Shown here: positions 42,396 to 50,812 of the stretch, piece after piece | Position numbering within the stretch: the first letter of the stretch is position 1 | Layout of the letters: each line of letters begins with the position of its first letter | Assembly (NCBI GenBank): GCA_964385305.1 | Contig: CAYLOP010000006.1 | Coordinates: forward strand, 1 to 56,990 | Reading direction: 5' to 3' | DNA from: CAYLOP01 sp964385305 | Lineage (GTDB): Bacteria > Chloroflexota > Anaerolineae > Anaerolineales > E44-bin32 | DNA: 56,990 nucleotides | The notes under the pieces: model-generated | Database searches by the model: none | What the model saw: only the letters and a program-made list of their open reading frames with translations | What the model was told of the DNA's origin: nothing | Translations under genes and position numbers: made by a program

Positions 42396-43226
42396 TTGGA
42401 CGCATTAAGCCCACTGGCGAAATTTGATCTAAAAGAAAGGGTCGTAATTGTCACTGGGGGCGCGGGGTTGCTTGGCCGGGGTTATTGCCACACGCTGGCG
42501 GCTGTCGGCGCGCGCGTGGTTGTCGCAGACATCGACGGCGATAGCGCCGCGAAAGTCGCACAGGAAGTGCAATCTTCTATGGGCGCGGAGGCGCTTGCGT
42601 TCGAAATGGATGTTTCCTCGCCGGTATCGGTAGTGACCATGGCGAAGGCGACGCTCAAGCATTTTGGACGGATTGACATCCTGGTCAACAATGCCGCGCT
42701 GGACCCAAAGTTCGATCAGGAACACGCTGGCGAACACGTCAACCGATTCGAAGACTTTCCCTTCGCAGCCTGGAACGAGGCGTTGGCTGTCAATGTGACC
42801 GGTATGTTCTTATGCGCGCAAGCCGTTTCTCCTGCGATGCTCGATGCAGGCAGGGGCGTGATCGTGAACGTCTCCTCCACGTATGGACTGGTCGGACCCG
42901 ATCAGCGCCTTTATGCGCGCGAGGGCCAGCCGATGCAGTATAAGCCGGTGACGTACACCGTGTCGAAGGCTGCTGTGATCGGACTCACACGCTACCTCGC
43001 GACCTATTTCGCAGGTACGCAGATCAGGGTGAATGCGCTCACACCGGGCGGTGTGTTTGCGGGCCATGATGACGAGTTCGTCCGCCGTTATTCGGCACGG
43101 ACCGTTTTAGGGCGCATGGCAGAAGCGGATGAGATGAGCAGCGCGCTGCTTTTTCTCGTCTCGGATGCCTCTTCGTATATGACCGGCGCCAATTTGGTGG
43201 TCGATGGAGGGTGGACGGCATGGTAG
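42396..43226 (+). CDS. Short-chain dehydrogenase/reductase (SDR)
   Basis: A 276-residue classical SDR with VVIVTGGAGLLGRGY near 15 (TGxxxGxG), NNAALDPKF near 100, VNVSSTYGLVG near 155, the catalytic YTVSKAAV near 185 and GG-type C-terminus. TTG 42396 is preferred because AGGAGAGG precedes it; the ATG at 42330 would overlap the oxidoreductase by 52 bases. It probably reduces or oxidises a sugar together with the Gfo/Idh gene upstream. It ends 4 bases beyond the next gene's ATG. Confidence 0.82.
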   Translation: MDALSPLAKFDLKERVVIVTGGAGLLGRGYCHTLAAVGARVVVADIDGDSAAKVAQEVQSSMGAEALAFEMDVSSPVSVVTMAKATLKHFGRIDILVNNAALDPKFDQEHAGEHVNRFEDFPFAAWNEALAVNVTGMFLCAQAVSPAMLDAGRGVIVNVSSTYGLVGPDQRLYAREGQPMQYKPVTYTVSKAAVIGLTRYLATYFAGTQIRVNALTPGGVFAGHDDEFVRRYSARTVLGRMAEADEMSSALLFLVSDASSYMTGANLVVDGGWTAW

Positions 43227-44458
43227 CGCAACCCGAAGTTTTGGCGATCGTGCCCGCACGCGGAGGTTCGAAATCTATCCCTCGAAAGAACATTCAACCC
43301 CTTGCCGGGCATCCTCTGATGGCTTACAGCATTGCAGCCGGCCTGCAGGCCGAATTGGTCAGTCGCGTGATCGTCTCAACCGATGACGAGGAGATCGCCG
43401 AGATCGCACGCGCCTATGGTGCGGAGACGCCCTTTCTACGCCCAACCGAACTCGCAGCCGATGACACCCAGGACTTTCCGGTTTTCCAACAGGCGCTCGC
43501 GTGGTTGAAGGAACACGAAGGATATCAGCCTGAGGTCGTTGTTCAGCTACGGCCAACCTCACCGCTGCGACCGATGGATTGCGTCGATCAAGCTGTAGCG
43601 AAATTGCTCGCCGATCCGAAAGCGGATTCCGTACGCGGCGTGGTGCCCTCCAAGCAAATCCCCTACAAGATGTGGCGAATCGCGCCGGATGGGCGCATGC
43701 AGCCGCTACTGCTCGATGGATTTGATGAACCCTACAACATGCCGCGCCAAAAACTGCCGCAGACATATTGGCAGACCGGGCATATCGACGCCATCCGGAC
43801 AAGGACCATCCTCGAGAAGGACTCTATGAGCGGCGAAGTGATCTTGCCGCTCGTGCTGGATCCAAAATACACCATCGATATCGACACAACCCAGGATTGG
43901 GAGCGCGCGGAATGGCACCTGCTCCATGCAGATTTAGATGTGGTTCGGCCCGGGCTTGCCAAGCGGCCTCTGCCGGACCTCGTAAAACTGGTCGTCTTGG
44001 ACTTCGATGGGGTATTGACCGATGACCGTGTTTGGGTGGATGCAAATGGACGCGAACTCGTCGCTGCAAACCGGAGCGATGGTTGGGGATTGGCAAGGCT
44101 GCGGGAGAAGGGTGTCGAGGTGCTCGTCCTCTCGACTGAGACCAACCCAGTCGTAACCGCGCGCTGCAAGAAATTGGGGATCACCGTCCTACAGGGGATC
44201 GACGAGAAAGGCGAGGCTTTACGGCAGGAGATCGGGGTGCGCGATCTTAACCCTGCACACGTCATATACCTGGGAAATGACGTGAATGATATACCTTGCT
44301 TTTCTGTTGTGGCATGTGCGCTTGTCGTAGCCGACGCTCATCCGATGGCGCGTTCTGAAGCGGACGTTGTACTCAAGACGGCGGGAGGACATGGCGCGGC
44401 GCGAGAGCTGTGTGACTTGTTGATAACGCGAATGAAAGATAGGGAGAACAATGCCTAG
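43220..44458 (+). CDS. CMP-nonulosonate cytidylyltransferase fused to KdsC-type HAD phosphatase
   Basis: A 412-residue fusion. The N-terminal CMP-sugar synthetase has AIVPARGGSKSIPRKN near 10, VSTDDEEIAEI near 53 and QLRPTSPLRPMD near 108. The C-terminal HAD domain begins with nucleophile Asp261 and acid/base Asp263 in VVLDFDGVLTDD and ends in YLGNDVNDIPCF, the KdsC-type profile. Animal CMAS has the same domain order. The HAD catalytic residues look intact, so it may dephosphorylate a Kdn-9-phosphate-like acid before CMP transfer. A GTG three codons upstream is an alternative start. Confidence 0.88.
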   Translation: MVAQPEVLAIVPARGGSKSIPRKNIQPLAGHPLMAYSIAAGLQAELVSRVIVSTDDEEIAEIARAYGAETPFLRPTELAADDTQDFPVFQQALAWLKEHEGYQPEVVVQLRPTSPLRPMDCVDQAVAKLLADPKADSVRGVVPSKQIPYKMWRIAPDGRMQPLLLDGFDEPYNMPRQKLPQTYWQTGHIDAIRTRTILEKDSMSGEVILPLVLDPKYTIDIDTTQDWERAEWHLLHADLDVVRPGLAKRPLPDLVKLVVLDFDGVLTDDRVWVDANGRELVAANRSDGWGLARLREKGVEVLVLSTETNPVVTARCKKLGITVLQGIDEKGEALRQEIGVRDLNPAHVIYLGNDVNDIPCFSVVACALVVADAHPMARSEADVVLKTAGGHGAARELCDLLITRMKDRENNA

Positions 44459-45326
44459 ACAAATCAAGATCGCAGATCGTTTGATCGGCGATGGCCATCC
44501 CATATTCATTGTTGCAGAAATTGGGATCAACCATAATGGCAGCCTGGACATTGCCAAGCTCATGATTGACTCCGCGGTGGATTCAGGTGTCGATGCCGTT
44601 AAGTTTCAAAAACGCACCCCTGAATTGTGTGTGCATCCTGAGCAACGCGACCAAATGCGCGAAACCCCGTGGGGGTACATACCCTACATTGAATATCGAC
44701 ATAAGGTAGAGCTCGACGAAGAAGCGTATCGCGAAATTGATCGCCATTGCAAGAAAAATGGGATTCTTTGGTTCGCGTCCGTGTGGGACAAGCCCTCGGC
44801 AGATTTCCTAGAAGCATTTGACCCTCCATGCTACAAATTACCCTCCGCGTCATTGACAGACCACAACCTGCTTCAGCACGTCCTTTCCAAGGGCAAGCCC
44901 ATCATCCTCTCAACAGGGATGTCGACGAAAGAACAAATCGGAGCCGCGGTCGATGTCCTGGGAACGGACAACCTGCTCATCACCCATGCTACAAGTTCCT
45001 ATCCATGTGACCCCAGCGAGCTCAATCTTAAAATGATAGGGACGTTGCGCGAACAATTCCCGTGCCCAATCGGCTATTCGGGACATGAAGTAGGCCTAGT
45101 GACATCGGTCGTCGCCATTGCCATGGGCGCCTGCCTTGTGGAGCGTCATTTCACCCTCGATCGCGCCATGTGGGGGACGGACCAGGCTGCTTCCGTGGAG
45201 CCGGGTGGTTTTCGCCGGTTGGTCAAATACATCCGGGTTACAGAGCAAGCGTTAGGTGACGGCGTTAAGAGAGTTTATGAAAGCGAGAAATCTTCATTAT
45301 TCAAACTCCGTAGAGTTGGGAGATAA
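44451..45326 (+). CDS. Short nonulosonic acid synthase-like aldolase (NeuB family without SAF domain)
   Basis: A 291-residue TIM-barrel with IVAEIGINHNGSLDIA near 17, VDAVKFQKR near 45, YKLPSASL near 124, LSTGMS near 145 and GYSGHEVG near 206. It ends where full NeuB would begin its SAF domain, as do Kdn-9-phosphate synthases of Bacteroides. The pairing with a cytidylyltransferase-HAD fusion, overlapped by 8 bases, fits a Man-6-P to CMP-Kdn route. Substrate is inferred, not shown. Confidence 0.8.
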   Translation: MPRQIKIADRLIGDGHPIFIVAEIGINHNGSLDIAKLMIDSAVDSGVDAVKFQKRTPELCVHPEQRDQMRETPWGYIPYIEYRHKVELDEEAYREIDRHCKKNGILWFASVWDKPSADFLEAFDPPCYKLPSASLTDHNLLQHVLSKGKPIILSTGMSTKEQIGAAVDVLGTDNLLITHATSSYPCDPSELNLKMIGTLREQFPCPIGYSGHEVGLVTSVVAIAMGACLVERHFTLDRAMWGTDQAASVEPGGFRRLVKYIRVTEQALGDGVKRVYESEKSSLFKLRRVGR

Positions 45327-47009
45327 ATGATCACGCCAGGCAAAGTAGTGCAAGCGGCAGATTTCCAGCTTCGGACTCGGGCGGAAGGTTTCCGCCACAG
45401 CACAAGACTGAAGCATATCGAGGCGGTCGTCGCGAAGCATGAGCCCAGTGTGGGATCCGAGAACGCGCCTGTCGTTTTCTTTAACGCTTCCACACGCACA
45501 TGGGGTATCAGCCTGAACGCCGCTTTCAGTATGCTCGCATCATGGGGCCTTCGGTTGGCGGAGATACCCGTACGTTATTTTGTGTGCCATGCTGGGATGC
45601 AGGGGTGTATGATCGGCACCGTGCGCAAGCAGCCACTCGCCCCACCACCATGCAACTCGTGTCGTAGGTTGAGCCGGCTGCTCTACCCAGAACATTTGCA
45701 GCACAGTCTGATCTCCCCGCAGGAGGGGTGGGGATCTGCTTTCGAGATCAACGGGGATTCGGTCGAAGCGCTGCGGCAGGTTACCGCCAACGGCGTGCCA
45801 CTGGGTGAGCTTTGTGTGCCCACGCTTCGGTGGGTGCTCCGCAGACACAATATCGTGGATTCTCCAGAGATTACCGAACTCTTTCGGCGCTACCTTCGAT
45901 CGGCCGCCCACCTAGCGTGGGAATTCGAACGATTTCTTTCAGACACGAATCCGCGCGTGGTAGTGGTTTTCAACGGTGTGACCTTCCCCGAAGCGGTCGC
46001 GCGCTACTTGGCGCTTAGGAAAGGAATTCCCGTCATCACCCATGAGGTGGGTGTGCAGCCCTTCTCGGCGTTCTTCACGTTTGGTCAGGCGACGGCTTAT
46101 CCCATCGACATCGAAGACGATTTCGTGTTAGAGGCCGAGGACGAGGCATATCTCGATAACTACCTCGCACAGCGATTCCAGGGGCAATTCACGATGGCCG
46201 GCATTCGGTTTTGGCCTGAGATCAAGAACCTGGGCGAGTCGCTCCTGGCAAAAATTGAAGATCACAAGCAGACTGTAGCAGTCTTTACGAATGTGATTTT
46301 CGATACCAGCCAGATGCACGCCAATACCGTTTTCCCGGATATGTTTGTATGGCTGGAGCAAGTAGTCGACCTTGCACGTGAGGGGCAGGATACCCTTTTT
46401 GTAATCCGGGCGCACCCAGATGAACTGCGACCTGGAAAGGAAAGTCAGGAGACCGTCGGTGACGCTTTGCATCAAATTGGGGCTCTGGCGTTACCCAATC
46501 TGGTTTTCATCCCACCCGATCAATTTCTCAACTCCTATGAACTCATCGAGAAGTCGAAGCTCGTGCTGGTGTACAACTCATCGATCGGGCTTGAAGCAAC
46601 GCTGCTCGATCGGGTTGTATTGAGTGGTGGCGCTTCCCGGTACACTCGCTATCCTACGGTCTACTTTCCTGACACACCGGAGACGTATTTCCAGATGGCA
46701 CGACGTTTGCTCAAGCAAGAGACGCCGAGGCCACCGAAGGAATTCATCCAACAGGCGAGACGTTTTTCCTACGTTCAACACTTTCTCACATCGCTAGATT
46801 TCTCCGCATATCTTGAACCACACCCACGTTTCCCAGGGTATGTCAGCTTCAAGGACTTTGATCCGTTGGATCTGCACCCCGATCGATGTTTGGAGGTGCG
46901 AATCCTCGAGAGGGGCATCCTGGAGCAGCGGCAGATGTTCTATGACCGGGCTGACGTTAGGTTGAAAAAATCCCCCGAAACGGGTTTCGTGGCGGTAGGG
47001 GAATGCTGA
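45327..47009 (+). CDS. GT-B capsule-type glycosyltransferase (surface carbohydrate biosynthesis)
   Basis: A 560-residue protein. The C-terminal half has QTVAVFTNVIFDTSQ near 313, LFVIRAHPDELRPGKE near 354 and LVLVYNSSIGLEATLLDRV near 412, the RxHPxE and SSIGLE motifs of capsule and surface-polysaccharide GT-B proteins. The N-terminal half has a cysteine-bearing segment (PPCNSCRRLSRL) near 105 and VVFNGVTFPEAVARYLAL near 210. The start follows the neuB-like stop with no gap, suggesting translational coupling, so a Kdn-type transferase is a reasonable guess. Confidence 0.65.
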   Translation: MITPGKVVQAADFQLRTRAEGFRHSTRLKHIEAVVAKHEPSVGSENAPVVFFNASTRTWGISLNAAFSMLASWGLRLAEIPVRYFVCHAGMQGCMIGTVRKQPLAPPPCNSCRRLSRLLYPEHLQHSLISPQEGWGSAFEINGDSVEALRQVTANGVPLGELCVPTLRWVLRRHNIVDSPEITELFRRYLRSAAHLAWEFERFLSDTNPRVVVVFNGVTFPEAVARYLALRKGIPVITHEVGVQPFSAFFTFGQATAYPIDIEDDFVLEAEDEAYLDNYLAQRFQGQFTMAGIRFWPEIKNLGESLLAKIEDHKQTVAVFTNVIFDTSQMHANTVFPDMFVWLEQVVDLAREGQDTLFVIRAHPDELRPGKESQETVGDALHQIGALALPNLVFIPPDQFLNSYELIEKSKLVLVYNSSIGLEATLLDRVVLSGGASRYTRYPTVYFPDTPETYFQMARRLLKQETPRPPKEFIQQARRFSYVQHFLTSLDFSAYLEPHPRFPGYVSFKDFDPLDLHPDRCLEVRILERGILEQRQMFYDRADVRLKKSPETGFVAVGEC

Positions 47010-47101
47010 TGCGTGGAAGGTGGTAGAAATGAGGGTACTACCCTGATTTGAGGTTTGGAGCGGGTGGATGGTAGCCAAACAATAATGTCGAATGGCTGTT
47101 G

Positions 47102-48115
47102 ATGAAAATGGGTCAAAAAACGCATTGCTCGATCGTGATTCGAGCCTATAACGAGGAAAAGCACATCGGTCGGCTTCTGACCGGTATCCTGCAGCAAACC
47201 GTTCGGGATATTGAAATCATCCTGGTGGATTCGGGTTCGACGGATGCAACGGTGGCCATTGCCTCTCGTTATCCTGTCAAGGTTGTGCATATCAAGCCGG
47301 AGGAATTCACATTCGGCCGTTCGCTGAACCTTGGCATCGAACACACAAGTAGCGAGTTTATCGTCATGGCGAGCGCGCATGTCTATCCTGTCTATCCGGA
47401 TTGGCTCGAGCAGCTCCTACATCCTTTTACAGACCCCCAGGTTGGAATGGTCTATGGGAAACAGCGAGGTAATACGACGACGAAATTCAGCGAACATCAG
47501 TTGTTCGCCAAGATGTATCCGGAACAGTCCGACTTGAAGCAACGCAGTCCGATTTGCAACAACGCCAACGCAGCCATCCGCCGGTCGCTTTGGCTGCAGC
47601 ATCGCTACGATGAGAACCTTACCGGCCTAGAGGACCTCGATTGGGCTACATGGGCGATATCGCAGAACCACTTTTTAGCTTATGCCGCGGATGCGGAGGT
47701 TGTTCATGTCCATAATGAAACCCATGGGCAGGTTTACAATCGTTACCGGCGCGAGGCGATGGCGCTTAAACGCATTCGCCCGGCGGAGCACTTTCGTCTT
47801 CTGGACTTTCTGCGTCTTTTTGTCTCGAATGTCGTGAGTGATGGCTGGTTTGCTGCGCGGGAGCATCTGTTTCTTCGAGAATTTTTGGGCGTCATCCGGT
47901 TTCGCTTTGCCCAATTCTGGGGAACCTATAAGGGGTTTTCTATTTCTGGTCCACTGACGGGGCAACTGAAGCAGACCTTTTACTATCCTCGTCGCTTGCG
48001 ACCCGCACGGGAGACCCCGCGACGAGAGATTCAGCCGATAAACTATCCTGTCAAATCTGACGATTCGCCAATCGCAGGGCTTGTGGAGATGAGCCCAGAG
48101 GAAGAGGGTGGTTAA
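47102..48115 (+). CDS. Glycosyltransferase family 2
   Basis: A 337-residue GT-A enzyme: CSIVIRAYNEEKHIGRLL near 8, EIILVDSGSTDATV near 38, FTFGRSLNLGIEH near 68 and, in place of DxD, ASAHVYP near 90. The NANAAIRRSLW and LTGLEDLDWATW segments near 155-185 hold the acidic catalytic base of GT2 enzymes. The C-terminus is basic and partly amphipathic. No clear Shine-Dalgarno is seen; TTG 47099 is an alternative start. Confidence 0.8.
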   Translation: MKMGQKTHCSIVIRAYNEEKHIGRLLTGILQQTVRDIEIILVDSGSTDATVAIASRYPVKVVHIKPEEFTFGRSLNLGIEHTSSEFIVMASAHVYPVYPDWLEQLLHPFTDPQVGMVYGKQRGNTTTKFSEHQLFAKMYPEQSDLKQRSPICNNANAAIRRSLWLQHRYDENLTGLEDLDWATWAISQNHFLAYAADAEVVHVHNETHGQVYNRYRREAMALKRIRPAEHFRLLDFLRLFVSNVVSDGWFAAREHLFLREFLGVIRFRFAQFWGTYKGFSISGPLTGQLKQTFYYPRRLRPARETPRREIQPINYPVKSDDSPIAGLVEMSPEEEGG

Positions 48116-48145
48116 AGGCGATGGCGTCTTGCATCGAGGGTTGTC

Positions 48146-48832
48146 ATGACTCAGCGTGAACCCAAAGTCGTAGCGCTTGTCCCGATGCGTCACCACTCGG
48201 AACGCGTGCCGCATAAAAATTACCGGCGAATGGTCGATAGGCCGCTCTACGCACATATCCTGGGGACGCTGATGGCATGCCCAGCATTGAATGTGATCGT
48301 CGTGGACACCGACAGTCCAGTGATCGTGGAGGGTATATCCGAGCGCTTTCCCCAGGTGCAGATCATAGATCGGCCCGAAGAGCTCCGTGGGGATATGGTG
48401 CCCATGAACGACATCCTGCGCCACGATGTCTTGCAGATCGATGCGGATTACTACCTCCAGACGCATAGCACCAATCCACTCTTGCGTTCTGCCACGATCT
48501 TACAAGCCATAGAGACTTTTATAAGTCGGTATCCTGAGGTTGACTCCTTGTTCTCCGTCACGCCGCTTAACACACGAATGTGGGACGGCAAGACACAGCC
48601 TATCAACCACGATCCTTCCGTTCTGATTCGCACGCAGGACTTGGCACCGATCTACGAGGAAAATTCGTGCATCTACATCTTCGAGCGGGCCACGTTCCTG
48701 GCACGGGGCAACCGCATAGGTGAGCGACCACTGATGTTCGAGATCGAAGCAGTGGAAGCCTGGGATGTCGACGAGGAACTCGATTTTCAGATCGTGGAAT
48801 ATCTCATGCAGCAGCGTATCGACGGGGGTTAG
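48146..48832 (+). CDS. Divergent NeuA-like cytidylyltransferase (module C)
   Basis: A 228-residue nucleotidyltransferase of the CMP-sugar synthetase family. The usual ARGGSKGIPRKN loop is replaced by VALVPMRHHSERVPHKNYR near 11-29. VVDTDSPVIVEG near 51, YLQTHSTNPLLRSA near 107 and a C-terminal WDVDEELDF complete the fold. It clearly differs from the two NeuA-type enzymes in this locus, so a different acid sugar or other carboxylate is likely. It precedes a 2-hydroxyacid dehydrogenase by 16 bases. Confidence 0.8.
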   Translation: MTQREPKVVALVPMRHHSERVPHKNYRRMVDRPLYAHILGTLMACPALNVIVVDTDSPVIVEGISERFPQVQIIDRPEELRGDMVPMNDILRHDVLQIDADYYLQTHSTNPLLRSATILQAIETFISRYPEVDSLFSVTPLNTRMWDGKTQPINHDPSVLIRTQDLAPIYEENSCIYIFERATFLARGNRIGERPLMFEIEAVEAWDVDEELDFQIVEYLMQQRIDGG

Positions 48833-48848
48833 GCCAAGAGGATAGAGA

Positions 48849-49805
48849 ATGGCGTTGAAAGTATTACTCTCCGCACCCTACATGATCCCGATTGTGGATC
48901 GATTCCGCCCAATGATTGAAGATGCCGGGATCTCATTGATCATCCCCCATGTTGAGGAGCGTCTCTCAGAGGAGGAATTGCTGCCTTATGCGGGGGAGAT
49001 CGATGGTGTGATTGGAGGTGACGATCGCTTCACAGCTCGCGTGTTGGAGCAATTCGCGCCTCGCTTAAAAGTGATCTCCAAGTGGGGTACGGGGATCGAT
49101 TCCATCGACCTCGAGAGAGCGGGTAAGCTGGGGATCAAAGTTTGCAGCACACCAGGCGCATTCACCGACCCGGTCGCTGATAGTGTGATGGCTTACATCC
49201 TGGCTTTCGCACGCATGCTGCCCTGGATCGATAAAGCGATGAAGGCCGGGCGGTGGGAGAAGATCCCTGGCCGTTCTTTAGCGGAATGCACCTTGGGTGT
49301 GGTTGGGGTGGGTAAGATCGGCAAGGCGGTACTGCGCCGAGGGCGCGCGTTTGGGATGCGCTTGCTTGGGAACGACATCATCGAGATCGAGGAGGATTTC
49401 ATCCGACAGGTCGGTGTGGAGATGATGCCTTTGCCAACACTGCTCGCCGTGTCTGATTTCGTCAGCTTGAACTGCGATCTTAACCCGACCTCATATCATC
49501 TACTCAATCGGGAGACTTTCTCCTATCTCCAACCGCAGGCCGTGGTGATCAATACCGCTCGAGGTCCGGTGGTTGATGAAGGGGCGTTAATCGAAGCCTT
49601 GCAAGCGGGTCGCATTGCTGGCGCCGGGCTTGATGTCTTCGAAGACGAGCCCCTACCGAAGGACAGTCCGCTGCGCACGATGGACAATGTGCTTCTCGCG
49701 CCTCATAACGCCAACAGCAGTCCTCAAGCGTGGGAGCGGGTTCATGAAAATACGATTCGGAATTTGTTTCAAGGTCTTGGGTTGGATTGGAAAGAAGAAT
49801 CGTAA
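48849..49805 (+). CDS. D-isomer-specific 2-hydroxyacid dehydrogenase
   Basis: A 318-residue NAD-dependent enzyme. NAD-binding motif GVVGVGKIGKAV near 150, catalytic Arg in VINTARGPVVDEGAL near 230, Glu in DVFEDEPLP near 260 and His in LAPHNANSSPQAW near 280 match the SerA/lactate-dehydrogenase family. It interconverts a 2-keto acid and a D-2-hydroxy acid. Its length is below that of SerA, and no ACT domain is present. Placed after a cytidylyltransferase, it may reduce the keto group of an acid sugar precursor (inference). Confidence 0.85.
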   Translation: MALKVLLSAPYMIPIVDRFRPMIEDAGISLIIPHVEERLSEEELLPYAGEIDGVIGGDDRFTARVLEQFAPRLKVISKWGTGIDSIDLERAGKLGIKVCSTPGAFTDPVADSVMAYILAFARMLPWIDKAMKAGRWEKIPGRSLAECTLGVVGVGKIGKAVLRRGRAFGMRLLGNDIIEIEEDFIRQVGVEMMPLPTLLAVSDFVSLNCDLNPTSYHLLNRETFSYLQPQAVVINTARGPVVDEGALIEALQAGRIAGAGLDVFEDEPLPKDSPLRTMDNVLLAPHNANSSPQAWERVHENTIRNLFQGLGLDWKEES

Positions 49806-49954
49806 CAGCCAGGCGAGTAGATCCCTTAGGCCTGCAAAAATCTACTGAGAGGCTTATCGCAGGGAGCTATACCTCGCTTCACCAAGACAAGCATCCATGA
49901 GGTGCATAGAAGGCGAATTGCGATGGGGTTTTGGGCAATGATCAGGAGAGAGGC

Positions 49955-50704
49955 ATGAAGCGAATTGCAGTGATTACCGGCGCGGCTGGCGGGATCGGCC
50001 GTGCGACCGTCGAGACATTTGCCCGTGAAGGTTGGGCTGTTTTTGCATTGGATCGTCATCCCAATGGCGAGTATCCTGAGGGCGTGACCTCTCGACAAAT
50101 CGACGTTTCCGTCGAGAGCGAGGTCCGGTTATTCTCCCAATGGCTTTCCACAGAAGCGGATCGTGTGGATGCACTGGTGAACAATGCGGCCATTCAAGTG
50201 TGTAAACCGTTGGTGGAAACGACAGTCGAGGAATGGGATGCTGTGATGGCATCCAATCTGCGGTCCGTTTTTCTCATGAGCAAGGCGCTATTCCCCTTAT
50301 TGAAGGCAGCGCAAGGCGCCGTGGTGAACGTTAGCTCCGTACACGCTATGGCGACTTCCGTCGATATCGCAGCTTATGCGGCGAGCAAGGGCGCGTCGAT
50401 GGCGCTGACACGTGCCATGGCGCTGGAATTCGCGCGTGATGGGATACGCGTCAATGCCGTCTTACCTGGTGCCGTCGATACGCAGATGCTGCGGGATGGG
50501 CTGGGGCGCGCACACATTCAGGGCGGGGGGATTGAGGCCAAACTTGAAGATCTTGGAAGGCGAACTGTGATGGGGCGTGTGGGCGAACCGGAAGAGATCG
50601 CGCGCACCATCCTGTTCCTTGCCGATGGCGAGCAATCATCGTTCACCACGGGCCAATCCTTGATTGTGGATGGCGGTGCCACGGCGCGTTTGAGCACGGA
50701 GTGA
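49955..50704 (+). CDS. Short-chain dehydrogenase/reductase (SDR)
   Basis: A 249-residue classical SDR: IAVITGAAGGIGRAT at 4-18, VNNAAIQ near 83, VNVSSVHA near 130, catalytic YAASKGA near 148 and VLPGAVDTQM near 180. ATG 49955 is preferred over an upstream start because CAGGAGAGAGG lies just before it. Its substrate is unknown; position suggests a role in the third acid-sugar module. Confidence 0.82.
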   Translation: MKRIAVITGAAGGIGRATVETFAREGWAVFALDRHPNGEYPEGVTSRQIDVSVESEVRLFSQWLSTEADRVDALVNNAAIQVCKPLVETTVEEWDAVMASNLRSVFLMSKALFPLLKAAQGAVVNVSSVHAMATSVDIAAYAASKGASMALTRAMALEFARDGIRVNAVLPGAVDTQMLRDGLGRAHIQGGGIEAKLEDLGRRTVMGRVGEPEEIARTILFLADGEQSSFTTGQSLIVDGGATARLSTE

Positions 50705-50812
50705 TCCTTGCCTTTGGGCATTACCGAACGTCAGGGGATGACCAACGAAGGCTGTTCATATCGCTAGGTGTCCAGTACGCGGTGGCTTTGGAGGATGACG
50801 AGGATTGTTGTT

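Noticed and set aside
47675..48466. Minus-strand open frame of 263 codons
   Set aside because: It overlaps the GT2 and module C cytidylyltransferase genes, which show conserved motifs; the antisense product shows none.
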